Below are positions 50,601 through 60,837 of a stretch of DNA of 64,000 bases, in pieces. The position numbers were made by a program, and so were the translations under genes. Position 1 is the first letter of the stretch, and every line of letters begins with the position of its first letter. Origin of the DNA: Rhizaria sp. SCN 62-66 (Eukaryota > Rhizaria, unplaced); assembly GCA_001724265.1 (NCBI GenBank), contig MEDY01000068.1, positions 31,976-95,975 of the forward strand, written 5' to 3'. The notes below the pieces were generated by a model. The model did no database searches, was not told the DNA's origin, and saw only the letters and a program-made list of their open reading frames with translations.

Positions 50601-51738
50601 GTTTGGCCTGTCTATCGATGACATGGCCAGTGGTGACTACACCGGCGCGTTTCTCTCCGTTAGTGCCGCGCTTGCAGCCGGCGGCCCAGATGCATTCTTC
50701 TCTTGCCAACCTTCAAGCGCAAGCTACGCCTCGAGCAGCAGTACCAGTGCGAGTGCGCGTTCGAGCTCACCGGGCGGCTCCCCACGCCGGATCGCTGCCG
50801 CGGCCGCTGCCGCTGCCTCTGGCGCCGCTGTCTCTGGTGCTGCTGCTCGGTCTACGCCCGCTGCGCATTGCTGGTGCTTTCTTGTAGCTGCATCGAACAA
50901 GAGCAAGGCCCGCGGTAACAAGAGCGGCAGCAAGAATACAAGCCGTGGTGTCAACAACAGCAACGATGACCACGAGTGCGCGTGTGAGTGTGGTTGCAGC
51001 GCGAGCGAGGACGCGATTGAGCTCGGTGATGATAAAGCTGTGACGGTGACTCTGCAGCTCAATCAATCCGCCCCGCTGGTGACCGTGAGTGGCGCCGACA
51101 TTGACGCGCATCGCAACCAGGTACATTTGCTGCACTATCTGTGCACTCTCGACAGCAAGCTCACGCCGGAGAGTGTTCTTGCGTCCACCATTCTGCCGCC
51201 CGTCAATGCGCAGCATTACTAGCTGCAATCACGCGCCACCCTCAGCCACACCGCAGTGCCCGTGCTAGTGTCCTCGGTGTTATCAGCTCCCGCCGCCTCC
51301 CTCGAGTCAGAGCACCAACTCCTGCGTATCGCATGCTCCCCGCGGTCCCCGTTCGCCCGCACACACCGCGTCTTTGTGCTGCTGTTGCCCGACGCGCCGG
51401 CGAACCGGCTGCAGTTGTCGCTGCTGCGCGCGGCGCGGGAGGCGCGTGTGGCGTGCTACAGTGTGTCGTACGCGGCTGACTGCGCTGCCGCGGGGAAAGC
51501 GCTCGACGGACGCGATTACCCCTGGACGCCCCCGTTACAACGGCTGCAACAACAGCAGCAGCAGCAACTGCATCAGCAGATGATGCTCAGTCAAATTGTT
51601 GACGGTGCATTCGGTGCCAACGCAACACAAAATCAAGGGCTGCCACAACAGCAGAGCCGTGCACGGAGGCCTGCTCCTGTCGACAAGGGCGAGAGTGCCG
51701 TTCTAACGCAAGCGAAAGGTAAGCGCAAACTTGCGTAA
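42856..51738 (+). CDS. BRCT-domain DNA-damage mediator-like protein with SQ/TQ cluster, two in-frame TAG codons
   Basis: Single frame of 2,960 residues from ATG 42856 (MSQHHGPATQQ) to TAA, if TAG at residues 1102 and 2789 are sense. The N-terminal third is rich in TQ and SQ sites, densest at 43930-44190 (ATQI, QTQF, ATQL, QTQV, ATQV, ATQL) and again near 46080-46140, resembling the ATM/ATR-target clusters of Rad9/53BP1/MDC1-type proteins. The motif RRLDF occurs twice near 45150-45220. The middle is low complexity with poly-Gln and poly-Ala. The C-terminal 750 residues hold BRCT-like units: LNVILTGADEACEARVAALI (from about 2223) with VPAVKEAWLSACVKAGALL (about 2350-2370, the conserved Trp and Gly), then FFGLHAYLQGG (about 2437) with RRDWAVLVAEMGADVV. 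Large Ser/Ala inserts split them. Likely nuclear; the checkpoint-mediator role is inferred from layout, not proven. Confidence 0.78.
46159..46161 (+). other. In-frame TAG codon read as sense (BRCT protein residue 1102)
   Basis: The frame reads LTNDSY-TAG-EECLNISL and remains open for 1,686 codons, including a Gln run directly after the site and all BRCT units. The upstream part alone would be a TQ-cluster protein without BRCT domains. Confidence 0.82.
47640..47693 (+). repeat. (CAG/CAA)n run encoding poly-Gln
   Basis: A near-continuous block of Gln codons (about 16) in the BRCT protein, CAG-dominated with CAA interruptions. Confidence 0.9.
51220..51222 (+). other. In-frame TAG codon read as sense (BRCT protein residue 2789)
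   Basis: The frame reads NAQHY-TAG-LQSRATL and continues for 171 codons to a TAA. The extension has amphipathic, BRCT-like composition (RVFVLLLP, RVACYSVSY), then a Gln run and a basic tail ending GKRKLA. A true stop here is harder to exclude than at the other three sites. Confidence 0.7.
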
Positions 51739-53123
51739 CTGAAGCGTCCGCTTGCCATCCTTTTAGATTCATGCATGCCTTGTCTCGTGCGTCGCGCGAT
51801 TTTACCTAGAAAAAACGGTTATACAGTATATCATACAGTGACGAGTCTTTATTTTTACCATGGGTTTAATGAAATGAAAGACTATCTTGCTTTATTGTTA
51901 TCAACATTTTTGATAAGGCTTTTGTGAAGAGAATGGTAGTCTCGTGTATTAAAGCTGCAACGTGAAGCACGTTGACGTGGAGTTCGTATATTCACAAGCA
52001 AAGCAGAGCATGAGAACGAAATACGTCCTCTCTTAGCCTGATTGGTGACCCAATTACAGTGCAATATAAGAGTCACAGCCTTAAAGCGTGACTGTGGACG
52101 GGCTGCAAGGAGGGAGAGACTGAATCCAGGAGGGGAAACACGCTTGCGCAACACAGCACAACATTTCACAACAGATCACAGCGTCATAATATTGCAAAAC
52201 ATCAAGTATCACAAGTAACAATAAAGAAAGCCGAAAGACCAAGGACAACGCAAACAACTCAACATTAAGCGAATGAGAGACATCGCACAAAGAACAGAGC
52301 GGGCGCAGAAAACAGAACAAATGACAGAAAATATGAAAAAACCATTCACATATATGCACATGATAAAACCCAACGTACAAACACACCACAAATAACACAT
52401 TGTCTAGTGGTTGGCTACTTATGTAAAGCGCAAGATTTCGATGTTTGTGTGAAATTGTGTGTGTGCAGGTTTTACAGAGATGATGATGCCGTGGTTGTGA
52501 GTGTGTGATACAACACAACACACAAATTGCGAAATTTGTCGAATCCTTCGCGTAACACAACGCGACATGACAAAACGGCACATGAAAGACTAAAACAAAA
52601 AGACGAATGAAGCACTGAACAGAACAATATGAAAGACAATCAGCCTCACAGGGGGCTGAATGAGTTCGACAAGAAATAAAATCTAAACTCGACTAGACTT
52701 AACTAGTTTGAGTATGCGTGAGGGGCTGGTCGGCCTGCCCACTCACACAGCGAAACACAGGACAATGTTCGTAAAACGCAATGGTGATAGCAGAAAATAC
52801 AGTGATAGAACAAGAACGAAAAGCACAGTAACTTGAGGATGAAATAAAAGTGAAACAGGATGCAGACAAGACATGATAGCACACAAAATAAGCAACTATG
52901 AATGTCGTAAGAAATAATAAAAATAACACTGATTGCTAAATGCGAAAAACAAACAAACAAGTGCAAAAAAATATAACATCATAAAAAACAATAAAAAACA
53001 ACATCTTCAAAGTTCGCATACCATGCAAGAGACGAATGCAGCCAGTTCAGAGGAGACGTCATATTCTGTGAAAACGAACCAACACTGCTCCTGCTGGTAA
53101 CTGAATAGTGCTGGCTGACTGGC
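51739..53123. other. AT-rich convergent intergenic region
   Basis: 1.4 kb between the TAA of the BRCT gene and the TAA of the 53-60 kb gene. It is rich in ACAAA-like sequence and holds no credible ORF or structured RNA. It should contain both 3'UTRs. Confidence 0.5.
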
Positions 53124-56100
53124 TTAGGGTGCGTCGGGCATGTTTTCCTTGGAGACCGTGAGCGCGTTAAGTTTAGCAGCCTCCCTGATAGCGACGGCGA
53201 CCACGGTCATGGCCCGCCGCGCCCAGCTGATACGGGGCAGAATGAACTCGTATGGACTCGCTTCGACCTCCGATAGGTCGCTGTCACTGTGACCCTCTTC
53301 CTCTTCCTCTTCCTCTTCGCCCGTATTGCCACTGCCGCTGCCGCTGCTGTTGCGGTTAGTGGCGTTTTTGGACTTCGATGCGCGGGGGATAGGGCCGCGC
53401 ACCGGGGAAGGCGATGTAAGTGGGATGGTACTTAGACTGATCATCAGCACGCTCAGCAGCGACTCGGTGGCCGAGGACGACGACTGAGGGGTATTTACAC
53501 CGCCGTCAGCAACGACTCTCTGGCTCGCAGACCAGGTGAGTAGCTCGCGCGCAGCAGCAGCGAATCTGTACTTAGACACCAACAAAGAAGTACTTACACT
53601 GTCGGCTGCTCCGGAGCTGGACCCGGCTAAGGGGGTACTTACATGCGCGTTAGTGAAGCCAGAGCAGTCGCAGCCATCATCTCTAGCACGGCCATGAGAC
53701 TTGCTCTTGCTCTTGCTCTTTCTCTTCTCCTTCGACGCCTCCTCCGCGTTGTCGTCGCCGTCGCTGCAATCGTCATCGTCGTCGTCACTGAGCAACGCAT
53801 TGTAGCATTTGCTCACGGTCTCAACCTGCCGCCGGCGCCGCTCGCGCCGCTGCAGCGACTGCGCACTGGCCTCAGGCGCCACAGACTCGAACGCCTCGTC
53901 GAACATAAACAGCAGCTCGCACGTGGCGACGTACAGCTCCTCCTCGTCCTTGACCTTGGACTTGCTACTCGCGCGGCCGTTGAGCTGCGAGTTGCTCGCC
54001 AGAGTGGCGATGACCTTGGCGACGTCGAGGGCGAGCGCTACGACTGCGATGCGGCCCGCGGCGGGCGGCAGCTGGCGCAGCAGGGACTCGACCACGGGGC
54101 GCAGCTTCTTGGCCAGTACTTGCAGCACGCCTGCAAACAGCAACAAATGAACAAAAGAATGTCACACAAATTTGAACTAATAAAGTTTAACCGGATATAG
54201 ATGAACATTAAATGCAAACAAAAGTATGATGACAAAAATTCAAGTTAAAAAGAAGTGATATATGCTGTCAAACCCTTTGCTTTAGTTATAATGAGCGTAC
54301 CTGGCGTAAGGGTGCCGCGCTGCGGCGAGTCCCCGAGCATGCGCCGCAGCACATACCGTGCCGCCGTGTGCGCAATCGCGACGCGCTGCTGCGCCAAAGC
54401 GCGTGCAGCGAGGCGCAGCACTGGGACGCAGAGCACGCGCTTGACTGCCTCAGAGCTATCGGCGGCAGAGGCAGATGTGGCGGCGGACTTAGACTTGGTG
54501 GTGTAAGCCAGACCTGAGAGCGCGAGGTACTTACCCCAGTCTAAGGGGGGGCTTCGACCCTGCGTGCTGCTCTCTGCCTTCTTGAAGTGCGCGATCACAG
54601 TCGCTTCTAAGCGTAAGAGCGCGGCGACCGCGCTGTCGAGGTTGCTCATTCGCACGCAGTAGCTCGCCAGCGTCGCCGGCACGGCCGCGGTGTGCGCGGC
54701 CACGTCGGCGAGCACGGCCGCCGGATGACTGCGGGCCGAGTGAGTGCGGGCCGGCGTGACGGACACGCACAAGCCGCACACACACCCAGTGCCATCACTC
54801 TTACCAGCGCCAGCGCCAGCGCCAGCGCCAGTGCCAGTGCCCGGAGTGTTCAGAGTGTTCAGACTCACGCAGGGCAGCGATAGCGCGGGCACTGGCAGAG
54901 CTGGGGAGTCGCTGTGCGCACTGCAAGACGCCACCAGCGTCGCGCCGTACCGCAGCGCGAGCGACGCGGCTTGACTTAGAACACATCGGAGCAGCGGGGT
55001 GGCCGCGAGCACGCGGCCCGTCGCGGATACGCTGGGCGCGGTGGCTGGCGCGATGAGGCGGGCCGCGGCAGCGGCAGCGGCAGCGGCGGCGCCGGCAACG
55101 GCCGCGAAGTCGCCGCCACTGCTGATGTCGCCGTGGAGGCTCTCAGCGCTTCCATCGGAGTCGTAGGTGGACGGCGGGGGTACAAGAAACGGCGACACCA
55201 GAGTGGTCAGCGCGGTTTCCAGCGCAGGCGCGGACGCCGAATACGCAGCGGCAGCGGCGGCAGGGGAAGCTTCAGCAGTGGCGTTGGCGTTGTTGGCCTT
55301 TTCGGGACTGCCGCGGTTCGAGACCCGGTGCCAGTTGTCGCTGGCAACAGCTGCAGCGACGGAATCCGCGGTTGCAGCGGCAACCGCGCGGGCAAACGCC
55401 GCGACACGGTCACGGTCGCGGGCGCTGGCGGGCGCAGGCATGGTCGCAGCCGGAGCCGCAGTCGCAGGGACGCCCATGGCATCAACATTGACAATGTTAT
55501 CAGCGTCGGTGTCGGCGTCAGCGGGGGTGATTGTGGTGGTGATGTTGACATTTAGATCGGTGTAAGTGGGTCCCGTGAGTGTAAGGGGCGGCGGGCGGTT
55601 GACTGGGGAACCGATGGTCTTCTTTGCGGTCGCCGAGTGTGAGGGCTGCGGGGTACTTAGACTCGGCTCGGAGGACGGGTTGACCGTGAGCCTGGTGCAG
55701 AAGGGTGAGAGACCACTTACACCTTGAACAACACCGCTGCCGTTGGCCGTGATCTGGCCCTCTTCGAGGATCTCGAGGCTGCCCTTGACGAGACCCTCGC
55801 CTTCTCCTTCCCCTTCACTGTCGCTGATGCTGCTGTTGTTGCTATTGCCGTTGCTCTTGCTGTGGGTCGCAGCAGCAGCAGCAGCAGCAGCAGCAGCACC
55901 GTTATTGCGGCCGAGCTTATTCGGACTGAGGCCCTCACGCTCAGAACCGTCAGCAGGATCGTCATCATCGTCGTCGTCGGTGTTATCAGCACGATTGCTG
56001 CGGTTGTTGTGAACGCGATCATCGTCTTCTTCGTCGTCGTCGTAATCGTCGCTATTGTTCTGATTCACGACAAGATCGTTCTCATCGTCGCCGTTGCTGC

Positions 56101-59100
56101 TGCGCACGAGATTACCGCCGCCGTTGTCGTCGTCGTTGTCGTCCGGGTTGCTGCTGGGCTGCCAGTCGAGCCCCGACGCCACCGTGTCGTACGCCGGCGG
56201 CGGCAGCGCCCACGCCAGCGCCAGGCCCTCCTCGTCCGCCTCGGCAACGACGCCGACGCCGCCCGCCCCCGTAACGCCCGCTATGGCGCTGTGAGCCCCG
56301 AGGCCGAGGCTGTGTGAGCGGCTGTGGTTGGCGGAGTGGAAAGCGGTGAAGCTGACGCCGTTGTTGTTCTGAGAGAGGAGGAGGGGGGTCGTGATGCCGT
56401 CGTTGTTTTTGCTGCCGCAGGCAACGGGACTGTCCAAGTAATCCTGCTGCTGCTGTTGCTGTTGCTGCTGCTGAATCAGCTGTTGTTGTTGTTGTGCGTA
56501 TCCGGGTAAAGGAGTCGCAGGACTGCTAGAATGCGCACTTACATTCGCACTTCCACCGTTGTTAGAGGAGACGACGGTGGAGAAGGCCGGAGGTGGCTCC
56601 AGCTTAAGCGGTGTGTTAGATGAGTCAAGCTGCTGCATCTGGAGGGGCTTCACGGGGGACGCCTTCGAGGGGGTACTTAGACCGCCGTCTAAGGGGGTCG
56701 CTCTCGCAGTCGCAGCGCCAGCAGTGGCAGTGGCAGCGCCAGCAGAGGCGGCGGTGACGCCAGAGGTGGCGGAGGAAACGGCGGCAGCGGCAGGGTTTAC
56801 ATCAGTCAACGCAGCGGGGCGCTTAACCTTGCGGATGATCTTCCGCTTAACTACGCTCTTCTTGACGACGCTGCTCTCAAGCTGCTTGTTGGCGTTTGTG
56901 CTGTTATCGTTGTTATCCTCGTCTTCATCCTCCTCTGGGACGGATGCTGCGACTACGCCGGAGCCTGCCGCCGCCGCGACGACGTTGACGCTCACACTCG
57001 GCCTCGCGCTCGCGGTCGCGCTTGTACTGGCAATATTAGCATTGCTGGCGTTGGTTGCGAGGGTTTGGCTCGACGCGACGCCCTCGATGGGCCCCTGCGC
57101 CGCCGCGGCGGCCGCCTCCTTCTCCTTATAGTCCAGCAGCGCCGCCGCGCGCGCGGCCCGGCGGGCGTGGCGCGCCGCACGGTCCTTCTCCTCTTCCTCC
57201 TTAGTCTTCGGCGCCCGGTCTCTATCACGGGGATTATCAAGGGGCCCGGCGCGGCTGCTGTCTTTGTCCTTGTCTTTGCGGTCACGGTCACGGTCAAGGC
57301 CTTTATCGCGGTGGTGGCTGCGGCTTACCGAGTCACGGTGGCCTTGTCCCGGCGAATGCGACTGAGACTGTTGCGACGAAGTACGTTGCAGCTGCTGTTG
57401 TTGCTGTTGCTGGTAATGCAAGCGCTTGAGAGCTGTGTACGTAGCTTGGTCGGCGACGCAGTACTTAGACTGGGCCGAAAACAAAGGCCGCTCGCCGATG
57501 CCCAGCGTGGAAGGTACACCACCACTAGGAGCATTGAGACTAGAACTCCCACCTGACAACGAACTACTGTTATTGCTGTTGCTGTTTGAGCCAGTCGAGC
57601 CAGGAGCGCTCGCACCTCCAGCAGCTCCAGTCCCAGTCGCAGTCGACGGAACTGCCCCGTTGCTGTTGTTGCTGAGGGGAATCGCACTGGCCACGGAGGC
57701 AGCGGCGCTCTCCAGCGCGGCCCGGAGCACCCGAGCGTTCCCGGCGTTGGCGAACACCGTCGCCGGCGGAGTCGAAAAAGAATGCACGGTCGGCGCGGGG
57801 ATCGAATCTGGGTACGGCGGGGGTGCGTCTGTGTAGAGCGCGCCTGCCGGCGCCCGCAGGGCCGTGTCCGTGGCCGTGACCGCGAGGGTCTGCTCCAGTA
57901 AATCCCGCTCGGGGTCGATGGCGCCCAGTGCGGGGAAGGTGGCCACGGCGCAGCGGGAGAGGGATTTGGCGGCCGCGGTCTCCAGGGCTGTGGCGGCCTC
58001 GCGGAGGGCGGTGGCGGTTGCCACGGCGCGCGCCGCGTCGGCCGCTTGATGCCTGCGAATGTCAGTCGCGGAAAACAATAAAAGTGAGGTTTACGAGAGT
58101 ATATGCATGCGCGTTAAATAAAAGCCAGTGTCTGATATAAAATACGCATAACTATGATTAAATACTACACTTTTCTGGAGTAAAAATCACATTCTTAGAT
58201 AAATATGTCTCTTAAGAAAAGCCAGCAAAGAGCGACCACGTGTTCTTTGACATAAAATTTCGGTCAAAGCTATGTTGAAGAACGTATTATTGGTCAGTAA
58301 AACGTACCGTGCAAGAAGGTTGACAACGGCGGCCGCATACGTGGCCTCCGCCTTGCGCGCCGTCTCGGCCGACGCCACGAGCTTCAAGTACGTGTTGTTG
58401 AGCTGTTTGAACAGCGGCAGCACGCGTTTGGGGTCCAGTCGCACGAGACTTGGGTCGAGCCAGAGGTAACCGCGCACGAGGGGCGGCGCTTGCTCCATCG
58501 CCTGCGCCGCGGCGGCCGCGGCCGAGCTGACGAACTGCGCCGGCGTCAGCGTCGGCATGACGCCACCCGCCCCCGGCTGCTGCTGCAGCTGTTGTTGGCC
58601 GAGGGATAAGGGGGAGTCTAAGTACTGGTTGCTATTAAGGTCTAAGTGGCCGGTTAAGGGAGTGCCGGGGGAGGAGTCGTCTAAGTACTTGTTGTTCGCG
58701 TCTAAGGGGGTCGGCCATTGGAACACACCACCCTAAAAAAAGTAGTAAGATATGTCCACCAGATGTTAGTATCAAGACATGAATTTTGCATAAATAACAA
58801 ATATCACAACAATACATAGTATATAATAGTTTTAAGTGCAATGAATAGTATTAACATCGCCAAGCGTTTAGTGTAAAAAGATCGCGTACCTTTGAGCCAT
58901 TGCGCACGTGGGGCGTCGTGACGCGGCTGCCCGGTGACTCGGCGACACCAAACGCGGCCCCCATGCCACTGTTAGCCGCACTGACGGACACCGACGTCGA
59001 TCGCCCGCCCTTGCCAGAGGTGCCGTCGGCGCCGCTCGCCTGCTGCTGCTGCAGTTGCTGCTGCTGGAACTGTTGCTGGACCGGATCTAAGTACAAAGTG

Positions 59101-60711
59101 TGTTGTTGCGCGGCCATCGTCGCCGGTGAGGGCATGATAACGGCGTCCTGACTGGCTGCCATCGCCGCTGCCGCCGAGGCAGACTCGGCTGTGACGTTTA
59201 AGTACCCCCTTAAAAGCCGTCCGGCGAGCGCAGCGGCCTGGTCGTCGCCTTTCCCGCTGTATTCGAGCTCCAGCGCAGCCTGGACTTCGCGCGGGTCGCG
59301 CACAAACACAGTGTCTAGGGACACGTCGGCCAGGGTAACAGGCGCAGTGCGCACGTTCAGACCGTACGGACTGAGTCAAAAAGAGGGAAGCAATAAAAAA
59401 AAAAAAGAATCGGGACATTCACGTAAGTCAAGATATAGGCACAATCAAGACGAATCTCAAAAATACAATAAAAATAGCTATATTACAACAAATAAAATAC
59501 AAATAATAATTGTTATTTCAATTAATAACTACATCAGAGAGATATGTTTGTTTTAGTGAAACCTACCGAGCCTCGGAGCGACGCGAGGTGAACTTGAGCA
59601 CATAGTGCTGAAACTGTGTCATCGCCTCATGCCGCGCCATGATCGCGTCCCTAAGCTCCTTAGTAACGCCCGCATTGGCTTCGGTCGCCAGGGTCGTGGC
59701 GCGGTCCAGCGTGGCCGTGACGGACTTAAGCGACGTGGCCAGCGCAGCAGTGGAGGACGCGCGCGCGTCCAAGGCAGCTACGACGCCGTGCACGCCGGCC
59801 GCAAGCGTCGCGCCCTCACCAGCGCGGCGGGCCGTGGCCGCAGTGGCAAACAGCGCGGCCGTGGGCTCGATGGCCTTGGCGAGCGCGCGCGAGTGCGAGT
59901 CCTCGAGGCTGGAGAGCTTGGCGAAGAGCGCTGAGAGCTGAGGCAGGGTATTGCGGCTGTCGCGGGTCTTGGCGAAGACGACTGCGGGATCGGGGAAAGA
60001 GCGGCGGACGCACTCGGCGCGGAGCAGGTCGCGCCGCAAGAGGCTCTGGTAGCGGGTTTTCTCCTGCGAAGTCGCAGTGCCAGAACTAGAACTACTTGAG
60101 GAGTTTGAGGAGTTCGAGTGGTTCGCGTTGCTTGCGGAGAGGACGGAGGCTGCCTTGGCCGCGAGGCGGTCGACGCGGGCGATCGTCTCGAGAGTGCGCT
60201 CCTCGGCGAACTCAAACGCGGTGACCGCGGCCGTCGTTGCGGGCGATAACGCAGAGCCACCAGAGCCAGAGCCGCCGCTGCCGCCAGAGCCGGAGCCGGA
60301 GCCAGAGCCGGAGCCAGAGCCAGAGCCGGAGCCGTGTCCGCCGCTGCCTTGCTGCTGCTGCTGCTGCTGCTGCTGCGAGTCGCCGCCGAAGTGCGGGGTA
60401 AGGGAACTAGAGCCAGACGTAGCGCTGCCGTTGTTGCCCGAGAGTGAACGACTACTACTGCTGCTGTTGGTGTTATTGTTTGAGTTTGAGTTTGGACCGA
60501 CTGCTGGGAAACGCTGTCGCTTCGACGAGTACTCAAGTCGCTTGGTGTCCTTGGCGACAGTGCGCACAAGACATGCGTCAAAGAAATCCGCGGAGGGAAT
60601 CAGCGGCGCTGGACTCATCGCAGACGGGGATGACGAGAGCGCGGGCGATGCTGAGGGGGCCGCCAATGCAGACGCGGCGCCAGCCGCCGTCGCGGGGGGG
60701 CCCTGAGACAT
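53124..60711 (-). CDS. Low-complexity, helix-rich protein of unknown function (2,269 residues)
   Basis: Five coding exons: 60711-59567, 59370-58890, 58732-58308, 58052-54301 and 54130-53124. All junctions keep frame (phases 2, 0, 2, 1); the stop is TAA. No signal peptide or membrane segment. Exon 1 has long helical, heptad-like stretches (SALFAKLSSLEDSHSRALAK, then ATSLKSVTATLDRATTLATE) that could form a BAR-like coiled coil. A second helical block spans the exon 3/4 junction (VLPLFKQLNNTYLKLVASAE and AADAARAVATATALREAATA). A third, Ala/Leu-rich block spans exons 4-5 (QRVAIAHTAARYVLRRML, then VLQVLAKKLRPVVESLLRQL). Between them are Ser, Gln, Asn, Gly-Ser, Lys/Arg/Asp-rich and acidic inserts. 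I do not recognise the family. A membrane-bending or scaffold role is only a guess from the coiled-coil character. The start is the first ATG after a 5'UTR splice acceptor at 60741. Confidence 0.72.
54131..54300 (-). other. Intron 4 of the 53-60 kb gene
   Basis: Donor GTACGC, acceptor TGTTTGCAG; 170 bp, phase 1 (G|GC, Gly). Confidence 0.82.
58053..58307 (-). other. Intron 3 of the 53-60 kb gene
   Basis: Donor GTACGT, acceptor ATTCGCAG; 255 bp, phase 2. It joins VNLLA to RHQAADAARA, making one continuous helix. Confidence 0.82.
58733..58889 (-). other. Intron 2 of the 53-60 kb gene
   Basis: Donor AAAG|GTACGC, acceptor TTTTTTTAG; 157 bp, phase 0. Confidence 0.82.
59371..59566 (-). other. Intron 1 of the 53-60 kb gene
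   Basis: Donor GTAGGT (the only one here with G at +4), acceptor TTTTTGACTCAG; 196 bp, phase 2 (CG|T, Arg). Without splicing the frame meets TAG at once. Confidence 0.8.
60287..60378 (-). repeat. Gly-Ser hexanucleotide run followed by poly-Gln CAG run
   Basis: GGCTCC/GGCTCT units encode about 9 Gly-Ser pairs, and adjacent CTG units on the + strand encode poly-Gln, both in exon 1 of the 53-60 kb gene. Similar runs are at 56440-56500 (poly-Gln), 55866-55900 (poly-Ala) and 54802-54842 (Gly-Ala). Confidence 0.85.
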
Positions 60712-60740
60712 TTCGGGCAATACTGAGTGGAGAACTTGTT

Positions 60741-60837
60741 CTGCAGAGAAAATAATTGCATATTTAAAAACAAAACTGTAGTAAGAAATCCGAATATCTT
60801 GGTTGTATTGCGCAAACACGATGCACAGATCGCGTAC
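60741..60837 (-). other. Probable 5'UTR intron of the 53-60 kb gene
   Basis: Donor GTACGC at 60837 and acceptor TCTCTGCAG at 60741, 97 bp, fit the local consensus. The phase does not let any open upstream frame join the MSQGPP frame, so the upstream exon is taken as untranslated. Confidence 0.5.

Noticed and set aside
51739-53123. tRNA, rRNA or CRISPR-like structures in intergenic DNA
   Set aside because: I found no convincing A/B box pair, cloverleaf, rRNA core or regularly spaced repeat array here or in the other gaps. A CUA-anticodon tRNA was specifically looked for and not seen in this window.
53565-59215. GTAAGT...CCCCCTTAG pairs as tiny spliced introns (for example the 16-bp piece near 53626-53641)
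   Set aside because: Removing them would break the frame, the frames stay open through them, and established introns here use GTACG donors and exceed 95 bp. Kept only as a motif observation.
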